A DNA stretch of 64,000 nt from Sorex araneus (GCF_027595985.1 NC_073305.1:170632172-170696171); one strand, 5' to 3'. Numbered from the stretch's first letter, positions 10,193 to 22,628 are shown. The notes: generated from the letters alone by a model not told the origin. A program made the numbers and translations.

Positions 10193-10983
10193 TTAATTAA
10201 TGGGGACATTTCTCGCGCTCGATCACCCCTTCACTTCCTATGAGGTTGCACTTTTCATCAAAAAAAAAAAAAAAAACCAAAAAAACCCAAATTTACCCCT
10301 CTTGATTCGAACTTGTCATTATGACTCAGGAGCCAGGAAATACAGAACCCTTGATAGCGCCTGCAACAACGGTTCCTAACAAACCCACATGAGAAAGTTT
10401 CTTCACTCTTTTTTTTCTCTCTCTTCTTAGAATTGCCGAGACTAGAGGTGGTGGCAAGTGTCTCTGAGAGCCTCACCTGGGCCTGCTAGGGAATTCTCGC
10501 CCCCTTCTCTCTCGCAGAGGACAGGCTGACTTCCTGTGGTTCTCAGGCTCTTGTCTAAGCTGCTTCTCAGCAAAGGGAGGAGTTGTTATTTCCACACCCG
10601 GTATCCAAAAGTGAGTCACAGGGTTCCGCTCTTAATTGTGTGATTCGGTTAATGAACTTTCTGAAAGGTGAGGTTGGCGTTTTTGCCTGTAAGGCAGTGG
10701 GGAAGTGATGGAACAGGCGTTCCTGCCACGCTGAGGTGTGCGGAAGTCACAGTTCAACTTTTTCAGTTTCCACGGGGCCTGATGGTTCCACATACCAGCA
10801 AGGGTCACTAGGCTGATGGGAGATAACCAATAAAATCATGTGCTTTGCCACAAAGGCACAGAAAAAATCAGCTTCATGAGTCAATAACCAGTTCGATATT
10901 ACTTGCACTGGTATGCTAGAAAGATGTCATTGCCACTTTATGAGCAAATGTTCCGTTGGAGCTTGTCTTTAGTAAATAGTGCT
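10191..10983. other. Intronic spacer with A-run
   Basis: A run of about 17 A occurs at 10260-10276. The rest is complex, non-repetitive sequence without a gene. Proximity to the promoter makes it a possible regulatory stretch, but no motif decides this. Confidence 0.4.
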
Positions 10984-10993
10984 AAAAAGACTT

Positions 10994-11247
10994 GATTGTA
11001 TCACTGCCACTGTCATCCCGTTGCTCATCGATTTGCTAAGGCGGGCACCAGTAACATCTCCATTGTGAGACTTGTTGTTACTGTTTTTGGCATATCGAAT
11101 ACGCCACAGGGAGCTTGCCAGGCTCTGCTGGGCGGGCAAGATGCTGTCGGTAGTTTTCTCGGGCTCTCCGAGAGGGACGGAACAATCGAACCCGGGTCGG
11201 CCTCGTGCAAGGCAAATGCCCTCCCCACTGTGCTATTGCTCCAGCCC
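10994..11247 (-). repeat. SOR-B SINE with 10-bp target duplication
   Basis: A minus-strand full-length copy from tail (actgccactgtcatcccg) to head (tgctattgctccagccc). The direct repeat aaaaagactt flanks it at 10984-10993 and 11248-11257. Confidence 0.93.
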
Positions 11248-11257
11248 AAAAAGACTT

Positions 11258-11859
11258 AAAAAAAATTTTTTTTGAAAAGGTGGATACCAAATGAAACTGG
11301 GAAGTGAAAATGTTTAAGGGGCGTTCATTGGTGCTCTACAGAAGCTCTCAGGAAGAGATGACAGCTCACCTCCCAGTGACTCACAGGGAGCCATTGGAGC
11401 TGAGGTGAGCTGAGTTCATCCTAACACACATTTCTCTGGCACCGTCTCTTAACTCTCCAGTGAATTTTGGGTAAATAATAGCGAATAAATCAGGATCCTG
11501 CCAGCCTGGATCCATACACTTTGTGATTGATTGCCCGTTGGAAAATTCAATAGGAGAGAGAGCATTTCTGTCTGGAGGGCACTGCCGGCTCAGATGAACA
11601 GATGCTTCTGCAGATCTAGGATGGTTTTTAATCATTTTTCTCTTCCTTATTATTGTTAGTTTATGACATTAGAGAATTTCCAGGAAAAGTAGGCTTAACA
11701 CCATCCTGGGTAGAGGATCGATGACTCACCACCAAGTTCCAGGCCATCTCACCCCCCAGACATGCCCTCTCCTCGGTGCCCACTGCTAATCACCGGAATT
11801 TTCACTCAGTCTAAGAGGGAAATTTGTTGGGTTTTTGCTGGCTCATTTGCTGGACTTAC
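11258..11859. other. Intronic spacer
   Basis: Mostly non-repetitive sequence. No gene or repeat is recognised. Confidence 0.45.
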
Positions 11860-12215
11860 TCATATTCCATATGTGAATGAAGCCAATGGTAATTGTCTCT
11901 TTATGTCTTTACCTATTTCACTTAGCACAGTCAAGTATACACTGAAATATACACTCATCACCCTGAATTTTGTTTCTGAAAGGCACAATCTCATCTTTTG
12001 ACTTCTTTATTTTGTGGTGCTGGGACTCAAGCCTGGAGCCACATATGAAATGTGTGGTCGGCCACTAAGCCACATCCCCAGCCTGTTAAACGGGAAAGGA
12101 GTGTTAACACTGATTACGTATGCCTCACCTTGTCTATGGGCATTTATGTGGATCCGTGTTTTTGGCTATTGTGAATAATGCGTCTATGAATAGAGGCATG
12201 CAACTTCCAAGGTAG
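11860..12215 (-). mobile_element. Old L1 remnant, interrupted
   Basis: Two stretches match the reversed 3' part of old L1: ctatttcacttagcac near 11913 and tttttggctattgtgaata near 12158. A tRNA-Ala-like SINE sits between them. Edges are approximate. Confidence 0.45.
12009..12084 (-). repeat. tRNA-Ala-like SINE
   Basis: The reverse complement reads ggctggggatgtggcttag and continues to a degraded B-box region (ccaggcttgagtcccagc). The head resembles tRNA-Ala and the ID family of rodents. It is clearly different from the SOR head. Confidence 0.6.
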
Positions 12216-12221
12216 TCTGAT

Positions 12222-12411
12222 TTTTAATTTGGCTTTGTGCCACACCCAACAATACTAAGGTTTCACTCCTGACTCTCCACTCAGGATTCACTCCTGGTGG
12301 GTTTGGGGGACCATATGGGATGCTGGAGACCATGTGTTATGCCAGGGATAGAACCCACATCGGCCATGTGCAAGGGAAAGGCCCTGCCCTTTGTACTATC
12401 ATTCCAGTCCC
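12222..12411 (-). repeat. SOR-A SINE
   Basis: A minus-strand copy with gactctccactcaggattc, gggggaccatatgggatgc and head tactatcattccagtccc. It contains a short extra segment between ggagaccatgtgttatgcc and the B box. Confidence 0.85.
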
Positions 12412-13202
12412 AAAAGAAGTATGATTTTTATAGCAGATTTTATATTGTGTAACAGTCATAAAATAAGATAAAGCCAGCTAGTTATTACCCTGAGATAATC
12501 ACAGACACTTTTAGTCGTGCCCTTTAAAATTGGTGAGTAGCAAGTGGCTTATAGCTTTATACTTTCATATTGAACAAGCACCTTTCTTATTGTTCTTATG
12601 GTTTGATCAATATTTTCTTCATTCTAGCATATGAATCAAAATGAATAAGTCCACAGTGTCACAATGTACTGTTGGGATGAAAATCTGTTGAGTTGCTTTT
12701 GAATTACATGCTCCAGTGGGTTTGATCCCTCTGATTGTGTAGGCAACTCGTGATGGAAACCATCCCCAACCTTGAGATTTCGTCTCAATCCTGTTTTGTT
12801 TTCTCTCTCGAGAGCTTCAAGTTTTCTGTGAGAAAGAAAGCTTCAAGTGTGTTCTTTCTTCTTGAACACCCAAAACTTGGCACCAGCATTTCTCCTAAGT
12901 GTGAGGAAATATTTTGATAAAATAATGAGCCTTAGAGGAAGAGGTGGAGTTGTCAGGCCGTTGGAGGGCGAGGCAAACTCCCAGAAGGCCCGCCCATGTG
13001 ATTGGATCGAAGACCCAGTCTGGGAAGTGGGAGCATAGGGAAAATGCTGGAATGAGGCTGGGTGGCGGGTGGGGGGGGCATGATCACACGAAACCCAGTG
13101 TCTTCTGGGGCTTAACCCCCCTGCCCCCCACACACTCACCAGCTGTGCCATAGGACTTGAAGCAAATGAATGATATTGTCAGATACATGATTTTTAAAAA
13201 TT

Positions 13203-13370
13203 GTTTGTTTTGGGGTCACATCCAGCGATGCTCAAGGCTTCCTCTTGGCTCTCTACTCAGGGGTCACTCTTGGCAAGGTTCAGGGAACCATGTGGGGTGA
13301 CAGAGATGGAACACAGGCTGGCCGCGTGAAGGAAAGCATCCGACCTGCTTATCACTCTGTGGCCCCAGAT
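13203..13370 (-). repeat. SOR-A SINE
   Basis: A minus-strand copy with ttggggtcacatccagcg and ctctctactcaggggtcac. The head is diverged (ttatcactctgtggcccc). Confidence 0.82.
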
Positions 13371-13398
13371 GAATGTTTGTAAAAGACAACTTAGGATC

Positions 13399-13702
13399 AT
13401 CCCTCGGGGTGGGAGATGTGTGCTGAAAGTAGATAAAGACCAAACATGATGGTTGCTCAGTATCTATATTGCAAACCATAATGCCCAAAAGTAGAGAGAG
13501 AGAGTAAGAAGGAAATTGTCTGTCATTCAGCAGGGGGTGGGGTGGGGTGGGAATGGTGGGAGGGATACTGGGGACATTGGTGATGTACACTGGTGGAGGG
13601 ATGGGTGTTCGATCATTGTATGAGTGAAACTCAATCATGAAAGCTTTGTAACTGTATCTCACAGTGATTCATTTAAAAAATAAGAGAATAATAATTTTTA
13701 AT
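13399..13702 (+). mobile_element. L1 3' end, plus strand, with target duplication
   Basis: A plus-strand copy, 5' truncated: gcaaaccataatgcccaaa, a G-rich purine run (gggggtggggtggggtggg), ggagggatgggtgttcgat, and an A-rich tail. It is flanked by aagacaacttaggatc at 13383-13398 and a one-mismatch copy at 13703-13718. The purine run and tail are typical of mammalian L1 3' UTRs. Confidence 0.9.
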
Positions 13703-14058
13703 AAGACAGCTTAGGATCCAAATGGAGAATAGAGTGAAAGATAATGCCACAGGACTTAGGGAGGCATGGAGAAGATTGTTGTCACATTGGAGCCGAGAAA
13801 TTAAGACTTGAGTCCAGCAATGACAATGAGTGATAGGAAAAGAGGAAGGGAGCTGGCCAGTGTTTAATAGATGGAACGCGGTGACATCTTTAGGAAGGGT
13901 ATTGAGAGAGAGGGAGGGATTTAATGTGATTTATGCATTCCTCTTTAATGATAGGATAGAAGAGTGATTGGAAGAAGGGTGGGTTTGGGTCAAAGAATGA
14001 TGCATTTGTGCAGTATTTGACACACAATCAGTATTCAATAAAGGCTAAATTAAAATTT

Positions 14059-14167
14059 TTTTTTGCGCTTTTAGGTCACACCTGGCAATGCACAGGGGTT
14101 ATCCTTGGCTTTTCACTCAGGCGGTACTCAGGGGCCATATGGGATGCTGGAAATCGAATCTGGTTCG
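14059..14167 (-). repeat. SOR-A SINE, 5' truncated
   Basis: A minus-strand copy that stops at the B-box region (atcgaatctggttcg), so the A-box half of the head is missing. attaaaatt occurs on both sides, as expected for a target duplication of an insertion truncated during reverse transcription. Confidence 0.82.
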
Positions 14168-14261
14168 ATTAAAATTCAGGGTTAGTACTGACAGGGTCTG
14201 AAATTGACACCAAGTAACAGGTTACAGGGTTTGCATTCTGAACTATTCATATCCAGTGTTC

Positions 14262-14349
14262 TGGATGGATGGATGGATGGATGGATGGATGGATGGATGG
14301 ATGGATGGATGGATGGATGGATGGACGGACAGATGGATGGATGGATGGG
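14262..14349. repeat. (GGAT)n microsatellite
   Basis: About 88 bp of GGAT units with a short ggacggacag interruption near 14323. Confidence 0.98.
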
Positions 14350-14511
14350 TGAGGTCTTAGGCATTGTCTAAAACTTACACTGGAGTCACTCTCCTAATAT
14401 CCACTCTCTCATCTAAGAATAGCCCAGTACAGATACCATGCCCCAACCCTTATGACTCTATATGTTTCCTGAACTCCTCTCTCCTCCTCCACCCTTAAAA
14501 CTACTTGGGTT

Positions 14512-14722
14512 TTTGTTTTATTTTAATTTTTTAATTGAATCACAGTGATATACACAATTATTCATGTTTCAGTTTCAATCATACAATGTTCCAACACCCA
14601 TACCTTCACTGGCGTACATTTCTCGCTATCAGTGTTCCCAATTTCCCTCCCACCCCACCCCTGGCCCACCTGCCTCTATCCCGCCTCACCCCTGCCCTGT
14701 CTTCCTCTATGGCAGTCACTTT

Positions 14723-14759
<37 letters not shown>

Positions 14760-14825
14760 TTTGCACCTTATGATTTGCAGTGAAGATACTGAAAGGCTGT
14801 CAGGTGTATCCCTTTACCTACTTTA
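14512..14825 (-). mobile_element. L1 3' end
   Basis: A minus-strand copy: ttaattgaatcacagtg, caacacccataccttcac, a C-rich run, a CT tract of about 30 bp at 14726-14757, and gatttgcagtgaagatactg. The internal CT tract occupies the same position in other copies, so it belongs to the element. Confidence 0.85.
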
Positions 14826-14896
14826 TTACTTGGTTAATCTAGTAACAAAGTCAGCTAATAAAAACATTTCTCTTGAAAATTAAAAAGAATTCTTTG

Positions 14897-15066
14897 GAGT
14901 CACACTTTTTGGGTCACACCTGAGATTTTTCAGGGGTTACTCCTGGTTCTGCAGTCATAAATTACTCCTGGCAGTGCTCATGGGACCAGATGAGATGCTG
15001 GGGATTGCACCCAGGTCAACTGCATACAAGGCAAGTGCCCTACCCCCTTTACTATTGCTCCAGCCC
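14897..15066 (-). repeat. SOR-A SINE
   Basis: A minus-strand copy from tttttgggtcacacctgag to ttactattgctccagcccc. Near full length with modest divergence. Confidence 0.88.
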
Positions 15067-15082
15067 CCAAATGTCAGCCACA

Positions 15083-15237
15083 TACAGATTTTTGGTTTTG
15101 TTAATGAGCCACACCTGCCTCTGCACTTAGGCATCACTCCTGGCAGGTTCAGGGGACTATATGGGATGCCAGGGATAGAACCTGGGTTGGCTGCATCAAG
15201 GCAAGTGCCCTACCCACTGTACTGTCTCTCTGGATCC
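15083..15237 (-). repeat. SOR-A SINE
   Basis: A minus-strand copy immediately after another in the same orientation: tctgcacttaggcatcac, ggggactatatgggatgcc and tgtactgtctctctgga. Confidence 0.83.
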
Positions 15238-16001
15238 TGGACATTTAAAACTTTTTAATGGACACTCATAGTAATGAAGGTACCAGGAACCACATTAACT
15301 ACCTGCTCCACCTTTGATTCTTAAATGCACACAGTGCTTTATTAGCAGGATCTAGAGCCGCTGAAGGGAAGAGAAAAAACTGGCCAGGGGAGAGAAGGTG
15401 AAAGAATCAGTGTTTTAAAAAGTGCTGCAGGTATATAGCAACTCCAAGCCAAGTCTTCCTGGTTTAAGATCTGCAAACTGAGATCAACTTAGGCCTAGTT
15501 TCCCAGAACCAGGTCCCTCATGTCTTGAACTTCCAGAAGCAGAGCGTACTATGTCGTTTTTTTGGTTTTTGATTTGAGCTGAATGAAATGATTCCGGTTT
15601 CCTGGGTTCAGAGCCTCCTTTCTACTTGTGGCTTCCAGGTAGATTCCCTTGTTCTGATAAATATACTTAAATGAAAAAGAATTTTTTCGCACCCTTCCCT
15701 CTATTGCTGTAGTGATGTCCAGTGCCCACATGCATGCTTGGTTGTGGTGCTCTCTGGGGCTTGCACCCTTTTAGTTGTGCTGCTTGCCCCCACCCTGCTC
15801 CCCAGGTGCTCACATACATGGTCACTGGAGTTTGGACTCACTTGTTTATATACACTTGGATGTGCTGTGGCCAGAGTCACTTGTATATATGGATCACATA
15901 CATACAAGTGATTCTGGTCTGAGTTGCCAGGATCATGGTCTGAACATGGGGTCAGCAGTGGGGGTCAAACTCACAGCCTGACAGTTTTAAGTTAGTGCCT
16001 T
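15238..16001. other. Intronic spacer
   Basis: No gene is seen. The part from about 15715 has repeat-like wording (tggttgtggtgctctctgg) that recurs loosely at 21655, but it could not be assigned to a family. Confidence 0.4.
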
Positions 16002-16248
16002 AGCTGGAGTAATAACGCAGCGGGTAGGACGTTTGCCTTGCCTACCCAGGTTCGATTCCTCTGTCCCTCTCGGAGAGCCTGGCAAGCTACCAAGAGTATC
16101 TCGCCCCCACGGCAGAGCCTGGCAAGCTACCCGTGGCATATTTGATATGCCAAAAAATAGTAACAACAAGTCTCACAATGGAGACGTTACTAGTGCCTGC
16201 CTGAGCAAATCGATGAGCAATGGGATGACAGTGACAGTGACAGTAGAT
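16002..16248 (+). repeat. SOR-B SINE
   Basis: A plus-strand copy: tagctggagtaataacgcag head, ctctcggagagcctggc, and the RTE-like tail ending gatgacagtgacagtgacag. The head is missing several bases between the boxes. Confidence 0.9.
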
Positions 16249-18845
16249 TACTAATTACCCCACCCCAGCCCCCCTCCGCCATATGACCCCAAATTTTCAC
16301 TGTTCTTGGTGTTTCTCTTTTCAGCCTTCTCTGATTGTGTTAATACACTGAGTTGTTTGTTTTTTTTTTCCAGCAAGTCAAGCCTTGTCTTTTTTCTTGG
16401 AATCATTTAAAGATTAGACACACCAAATTAATATCATAGCTAAGTTGAATCAGCGAACCTCACTTGAAGTTTTCAAATGTTTAAACAGTCCCAAAGAGTT
16501 TTAGAATGTTTTCTCAACTCATAAAGGAAGTGTCCCATTCAGCCTTTCTTCAGATTTACCATGAGATCAAGATATTTATAGTTAGTTGCCCATTATATGA
16601 AACACACACACAGTATTCTGGGATCATATGGCGTCCTGTGTTTCTTCCTGGGTCTGTATTCCTAAATTTCTGTCTGTAATTCATTCACTGCTCAAGGAAC
16701 AAGAAGAGGAAGATTTTGGGTTAATATTTTATGGGGGTTTGCCTTGTCTCTTCATTTGGCTGCGGTTTGCAGTAAATGGATAGATTGGGGGCTCGCAGCC
16801 TCCCCCCAGTTTTAACCAGTTGAATTCTGCTGCTGATGCAAGAGGCTGTTAGGGGAAGTTATTTGCTGGCCTCTCCTTCTGAGGCTGTGAATACCAGGCA
16901 TTATTTGTGAATCCGCACTCAAGTTTTTTTGTAAGACTCACTAATTGGCCACTTCTTAGTGGGAAGCAGCTTTAGAATTGGTAATTTCCATTTATCCTTT
17001 TTGACCTAATTGGATGTTTTTGATTCAATGAATGCATATTTGGCTGTCGTTACCAGAAGCAGGAGGCCGGGGGTGAGGGGACGCAGGAGGAATGTGGAAT
17101 TAGTGCTTTTGTTGTGTGGCGCCAGGGAGGGAACCCTGAGCCTCGGTCCCTGCCCCTGCTTTGTGGCCTGGGTTCCCAGTCGCTGCCATAGCAAGACTAT
17201 AATTAGCTGCGTAGAAAAAAAAAAAATCGCCCACTTTGTCTACCCACTTGTTTCTGTTTGAGTATGTAAAATGACATTCCATGACTCATTGTGTGACTTG
17301 GTGGGTAATAAGGTGAATTCTGACTTTCCGAAGCTCCACTTGCATCTTCCTCTGGAAACAAAGCAAACAGACCCGGCTCTGTCTTCTGTTTCAGTTTCGG
17401 GATTGCGGCCGTGCACGTCGCACCTCACGAGGCTTTGCTAACTTCCTACTATTGTATTGGGCGAATTGTTTAGTGACACTAGTCTGTGGGTTTGAGATAA
17501 AGTGCGGCCGAGTGTGTACACTGAATTGTATAATATTAATAGTTCCCCGACTTCCTCCTCTCCTCTTCCCTGCTTTATGGCAAACCGTGCAGTGAGGAAA
17601 GGGGCATAAATCAGAGGCACTGGGACATCAACGGGACCCACCTTAAGGACTGAGAAGGCCCTTCAGAATGGTTCCGCCACCCTGAAGCCAGGGAGCTGGT
17701 CATGGCACTCCCCAACATCCGGCAGCCCTTGAATGTAGGCCGATGGGTTGCACCCAGGTAAAAGGTGTAACCTGGGGTGAAGCAGTGCCTTCCAGCCAAG
17801 GGTAGTTACGGAGCTGTGAACCCAGGGCAGGGAGGTGGCCAGAGGGGGGAAGCAGGCTTTGGTCTTAGGAGCATGCAGTAGCCCAGCAGGCAGGCACTTT
17901 GTATGAAGGAGGGCCTGCTCTTTTGTAACAACCTCGCATCTGTCCCACACCAACCCTCATGAGCAACCCTCGGTCCAAAACTCTGAAGGATTTAGAATAG
18001 TTGACGGGTCAGCAAGAACACACAGTAATCTTCCTCTTGGGCAGGCTGAGAGCAGAAGACGGCCTGGGCCAAGAAGGATGGGCTGCCAGGATGACAGTGG
18101 AGGTGCTGAGCCAAGTCCACAACTGCCTACACCCAGAATGAAAGTATAACACTAGCTGGTCTTAGCTGCAGTTCCACATTTTAACATTGTCAAAACGATC
18201 AATCAATAAGCTGCATTTTCTTTCCTCTTTTTTTTTTTTTTGGTGGTTGTTGTTGCTGTTGTCTATAAGCCCTTGAAAGTGAATCTCACTGTGTAGCTGG
18301 TGGACTATAATCAGTCAGAATTAACATTTAGAGATTTTCCTCTCCACCCCGTCAACCCCAACAACAACAACGAAGAAAAGAGAGACAAAAGTCTAGGGCC
18401 ATGCTGGGGATCTCCTGGAGCAGAATCGTTAGGGGTGGAAACCCTGGGCTGACATCTTCAGTCAGTTTTCCCCAAGTGACTGTGATAGATGCTAGAATTT
18501 GACAGCCATTGCCCCACCATGCCCTGGATGGTAACTGAGCCTGCTGAGATTTCTCACATTCTTAAGAGGTCATGGGAACAGGAGATGACAGAAGAGTGTC
18601 CAGTCTTAGTCTTAGAAAACTTGATATCATATCATCCTTCCTTCATCCTTCATAGCAGATTCCTCCTGTGACCAACATAGACACTGGCCCAGATTCCTTA
18701 ACTGCCTTCAGACCAAGATTGGTGGAGAGAAGCTCACGGGTATCTCTGACTTGGTGGGTAGGAGATGTCAAACTCCTTGAAACAATTATAAGTGGAAGTG
18801 GAGGGTGCAGAAAGTCAATGAATGTATAGAAAATCATCAACTTAT
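16249..18845. other. Large non-repetitive block of the STX11 intron
   Basis: This is one of the longest stretches in the window without recognisable repeats. A poly(T) run lies at 18229-18241. The part at 17000-18000 is less AT-rich and of high complexity. No splice-bounded reading frame is convincing on either strand. If the intron carries a conserved enhancer or an unannotated exon, this block is a plausible place, but nothing in the bases proves it. Confidence 0.45.
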
Positions 18846-19005
18846 TTTTTCCTTTGCTACCCCTGGTGGTATTAGGGGGCATTCCTGGCTCTGTGCTCCG
18901 GGTTCATTCCTGGCAATGCTTGAGGGATTATATGTGGTGCCAGGGATCAAACCAGACTTGGTCACATGCAAGGCATGCACCTTAATCCCTGTACTGTCTC
19001 TCTGA
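18846..19005 (-). repeat. SOR-A SINE
   Basis: A minus-strand copy with ttcctggctctgtgctccg, gggattatatgtggtgcc and tgtactgtctctctga. Moderately diverged. Confidence 0.8.
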
Positions 19006-19667
19006 AAACTAGCCAAGTCTCTAGGAGAATAAGACAGTTCCAGGAAATCTCATGCCACCAGATATAGCTTGGAAGTGCTGCCATAAAACTGGAACAAACA
19101 AAAAAAATGAGAGGAAAAAATATGGAAGAAAAAAAATCAACATTCCTAAATGTATGAAAATACATGATTCAATTCAACAAGATAGGAAATAATTCTTTTT
19201 TTTCTTCCCAAAAGGAAAGGAACTTTTCAGCCTACTGTTTTTTTTTTTTTTCAGTTTGATCCTTGAGGAAACATTGAGGAAACCTAAAGACTAATCTGAT
19301 AAATTTCTATGGTGTTTTGTTCTGTTCTGTTTACTCCTGCAGCACCACATTCCGATGATTTCTTTACTGTCAGTGTTTCCTGCCTTCATTCAAGTTCTCT
19401 CTGCTTTCATGATCTTCTCCTTCTCCTTGCCCACACAATCCTATTAAGCCATCTAGAATCAGCTCAGACAGATTTGAGGAGGCCATCTCTTTTCTAGAAC
19501 CAGGCCAAGTTTGGTATCTTCTCAAGATACCAAAAAGTATGAAACTCAGAAAGTACTTCCACTGTTATTGTCTGTGGTAGCATTTTTCTCCCCACTAGCC
19601 TACGGGTACTCTGCATGCAAGGGCTATCTTATCTTTGAGTGTAAGAGATCTAATCTTATCAAAGATG
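19006..19667. other. Intronic spacer
   Basis: A-rich near 19087-19140 with a poly(T) run near 19239. No gene is seen. Confidence 0.45.
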
Positions 19668-19905
19668 AGCTCAGTGTCTGCATTGCAAGCCATAATGCCC
19701 AAAAGTAGGGAGTATGGGGAATATTGTCTGCCAGGGAGGCAGGGGGAGGGTGGGAAAGGGGGGAGGGTATACCCCGGATATCGGTGGTGGGGAATGTGCG
19801 CTGGTGGAGGGATGGGTGTTTGATCATTGTGAGATTGTAACCCAAACATGAAGGCTTGTAACTATCTCATGGTGATTCAATAAAATTTAAAAAAATAAAA
19901 TGAGC
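19668..19905 (+). mobile_element. L1 3' end, young
   Basis: A plus-strand copy close to the family consensus: gcaagccataatgcccaaa, a G-rich run (ggcagggggagggtggg), ggagggatgggtgtttgat, then AATAAA (in attcaataaaattt) and an A-rich tail. The polyadenylation signal sits at the expected place of an L1 transcript end. Confidence 0.92.
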
Positions 19906-20274
19906 CCAAGAAATAACCATTCTCATGAGCTGAGATAGTCAACAAATACTGTTTGAGAAACTTCTCCAGACTTGGACGCCCTGGAGTGCATGGCAAACAC
20001 ACCAGTGTGGCAGAGTTTATGGCAGGTAAAGAAGTGAGGTAATAAAACACTTAACACCAGACAGTTAATAGTAAATATTAACATGGTGATGATTTACCCC
20101 TCTTTTGAAAATTAAAATCTTATTGTTTGATCACTGGTTTTCAATAATGCTAAAATTTTAGGAGTAGAGCTTTAACACCTCTACACATGTATAATGCCCT
20201 ATCACTATGCAATATTATATGGCTAAAACTTAACGATCAATAACTTTGTAAATCACAGTGCTTTAATTTAAAAA
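19906..20274. other. Intronic spacer
   Basis: AT-rich, no feature recognised. Confidence 0.45.
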
Positions 20275-20452
20275 ATTTTTTTCTTTGCTTTTTGACTCAC
20301 ACCTTGCAATGCACAGAGGTTATTCCTGGCTCAGGCACTCAGGAATTACTCCTGGCAGTGCTCGGGGGACCATATGAGGTGCTGGGAATTGAACCCAGGT
20401 TGGCCGCATGCAAGGCAAATGGCCTACCCACTGTGCTATCGCTCTAGCCCCT
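20275..20452 (-). repeat. SOR-A SINE
   Basis: A near-complete minus-strand copy: ctttgctttttgactcac, gggggaccatatgaggtgc and tgtgctatcgctctagcccc. ttaattt occurs on both sides. Confidence 0.92.
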
Positions 20453-21021
20453 TAATTTTTTTTTTTAATAAAAAGCTTCAAGTGTTATTTTTGTTTAAAA
20501 GAAAACTAAAAATAAAAGGCTTTGATGGTTAAATGAAATGGTTCAAATGAATTCCTCCGTTTGAAAATTCTCTTCAGAGAATCAAGCATGTTCCTTAAAG
20601 AATCAAAATTGTATAGTAGCATTAACTTATCTAAAGATGAATTGTTGCTAGAGGAAAATCCCATTTAGTCAGCATACTTTTGTCACCATTTAATTGAAAC
20701 ATATGTCATTATTATTTGCCCTTTGCTGAAATTGGGAATACAATAGATATTTTTGTCTTTTCTGATATCTAGATAGCTATACCTTCTATTCAGCAGTATA
20801 GAGACAAATATTTCATCCTTTCATCTAGTCCTAGTAACTAAAACATAAATAAATCTTAAATACAGAATTCCCCCTCACTTTTGGCTAAATGAATGAGTGC
20901 AAATGAGAAACTTATTTTATATTTGTATTTATTTTCTGAGTAGCTATAATTAATATGATTTTTATTTGAAAATATCTCCTATGATATTTTTATGATATTT
21001 TTCTCAACATTTTATCACCGG
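20453..21021. other. AT-rich intronic spacer
   Basis: No gene or repeat is recognised. Confidence 0.45.
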
Positions 21022-21220
21022 GATCTGGGGAGAGTGTACCGGGGGGGGGCGGGGGGCGGGGGGAAAGGGCACTTGCCTTGCAGGCAGCTAATTTAGGTTA
21101 GATTCCTGGAACCCAATATAGTTCTCCTGAGTCCCACCAGGAGGGATCTTTGAGCTCAGCCAGGAGTTAGCCCTGAGCACCACTAGGATGTGGTCCCTAT
21201 ACTAAACCAAAACAAGCAAA
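21022..21220 (+). repeat. SOR-A SINE with expanded G-run
   Basis: Body and tail are ordinary (cttgccttgcaggcagc, then ccctgagcaccactaggatg). The head segment normally reading gcgggtagggc has become a run of G9-C-G6-C-G6-AAA-GGG at 21041-21069. Confidence 0.87.
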
Positions 21221-22611
21221 ACAAAGCACCACATTTTACCATCATATTATTTTCTTATAATTTGACGTTTTCTCTTCACACAACATTGAGTAACTCTATG
21301 CTGTTTATTATGTTTATGCAACACTTTTTTTCCATTCCTAAATCTTCATTTTTTTGTGGCTGTTGTTGTACAGGTTTCAAATTTGATTATATTTTACTTT
21401 GAAATTCTTCCACGGTCTCAAATTTCACATTCAGTTATTACAGTACCATAAATATTCGGCTTTCCTTCTTTTAGAGCTCCTGTTACCGTTTATGCATTTT
21501 TAATTCTCTGAGGTCCCTGAGATGTTAATATTAAGGGGTCCACAGTCATAGTCTTACAAGTCAGTTTTACAGGCCCGGTTGCTTATATATTTTTTTCCCT
21601 CCAGGATTATTTTTGCTACTTTCATTTCTCATCATTCCCATCAGTGTGGTCGTTGTGGTGCTCTCCCATTTGGGTTCACTGGGGCTCATGCAGTGCTCTC
21701 CAGGGTTTGTGGTGTGTTAATTGTGATAGTCACACACCCCTAGCTGTGGTGAGCCTGGCAGTCACTACAACACCAGGGATCACAGAACCATGCTGACAGC
21801 ATCAAGGTCAGTGAACGTGGCTGCACTGTTCTGAGTCATTCTTATTTTTTTTTTGATGACGTAAACATAAATTACCCTTATTTATATAATCTGTCTGTTC
21901 TCATTGTCCATGTGCATTTGCGTAGTATTTGTCTTTGAGCAAGTAGCATGCTTTTAATCCTTATGATATTCACCAGGGCCTGTTCTTTTCAAATTATAAA
22001 CGATTTTTATAATTGGTTATTTGAATTTTATTTTAGGCTTATTTCCTCTTTCAGATCTTTTTTGAAGCCCCAGTGGGAATTTTGCTTTTCAGTTCAGTTA
22101 AAAATGAATTTCAGTTGGGAATAATCTCAGATCCTATTTGTCAGTCTATATAGAAGTGTTAATTCTATAGTGGAATTTGAAAAGGGATGTTTGTACGTGT
22201 GTGAGAGAGGAGCTGGAACAGTAGGTAGGCATATAGACAGATAAATAAGATGGAGAGTTTCTGGGTATCGCCAAACCAAAACTCAAAGCATGTTCCTTGG
22301 TCAGTGTCTGGGACTTCTAGAAAGTGTGTGTGTGGGGGGGGGGGGGGGCTCGTGTATGTGCACTCGCATTGCACACATGCACATCCACACATGTATATGG
22401 CTTTTTTCTTCCCTTTCTCTCTTTAATTTTCAGATTTGTTAAAATTGTGCATTTGTGATTAAACAGAACTAGTTCTCTAAGAAATTTAATGAAAAATTAA
22501 AGTTAATTAAACAGTAAGACCCCTTCTGTTCCATTTGCCTCATTCCAAAGACCACTTCCAATCATATTTGCCTGTATTTTTGTGTTACCTCTAAACACCA
22601 TGCTTCTGGTG
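21221..22611. other. Intronic spacer with G-run
   Basis: No gene is seen. It contains a pure G15 run at 22334-22348 next to a GT run. The stretch 21640-21830 has repeat-like wording that I could not assign. Confidence 0.4.
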
Positions 22612-22628
22612 ACCTTCTTCTCTCTTTT

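Noticed and set aside
15715-21830. Possible shared repeat between 15715-15980 and 21640-21830
   Set aside because: Only a short phrase (gttgtggtgctctc) is clearly common. The rest does not align by eye.
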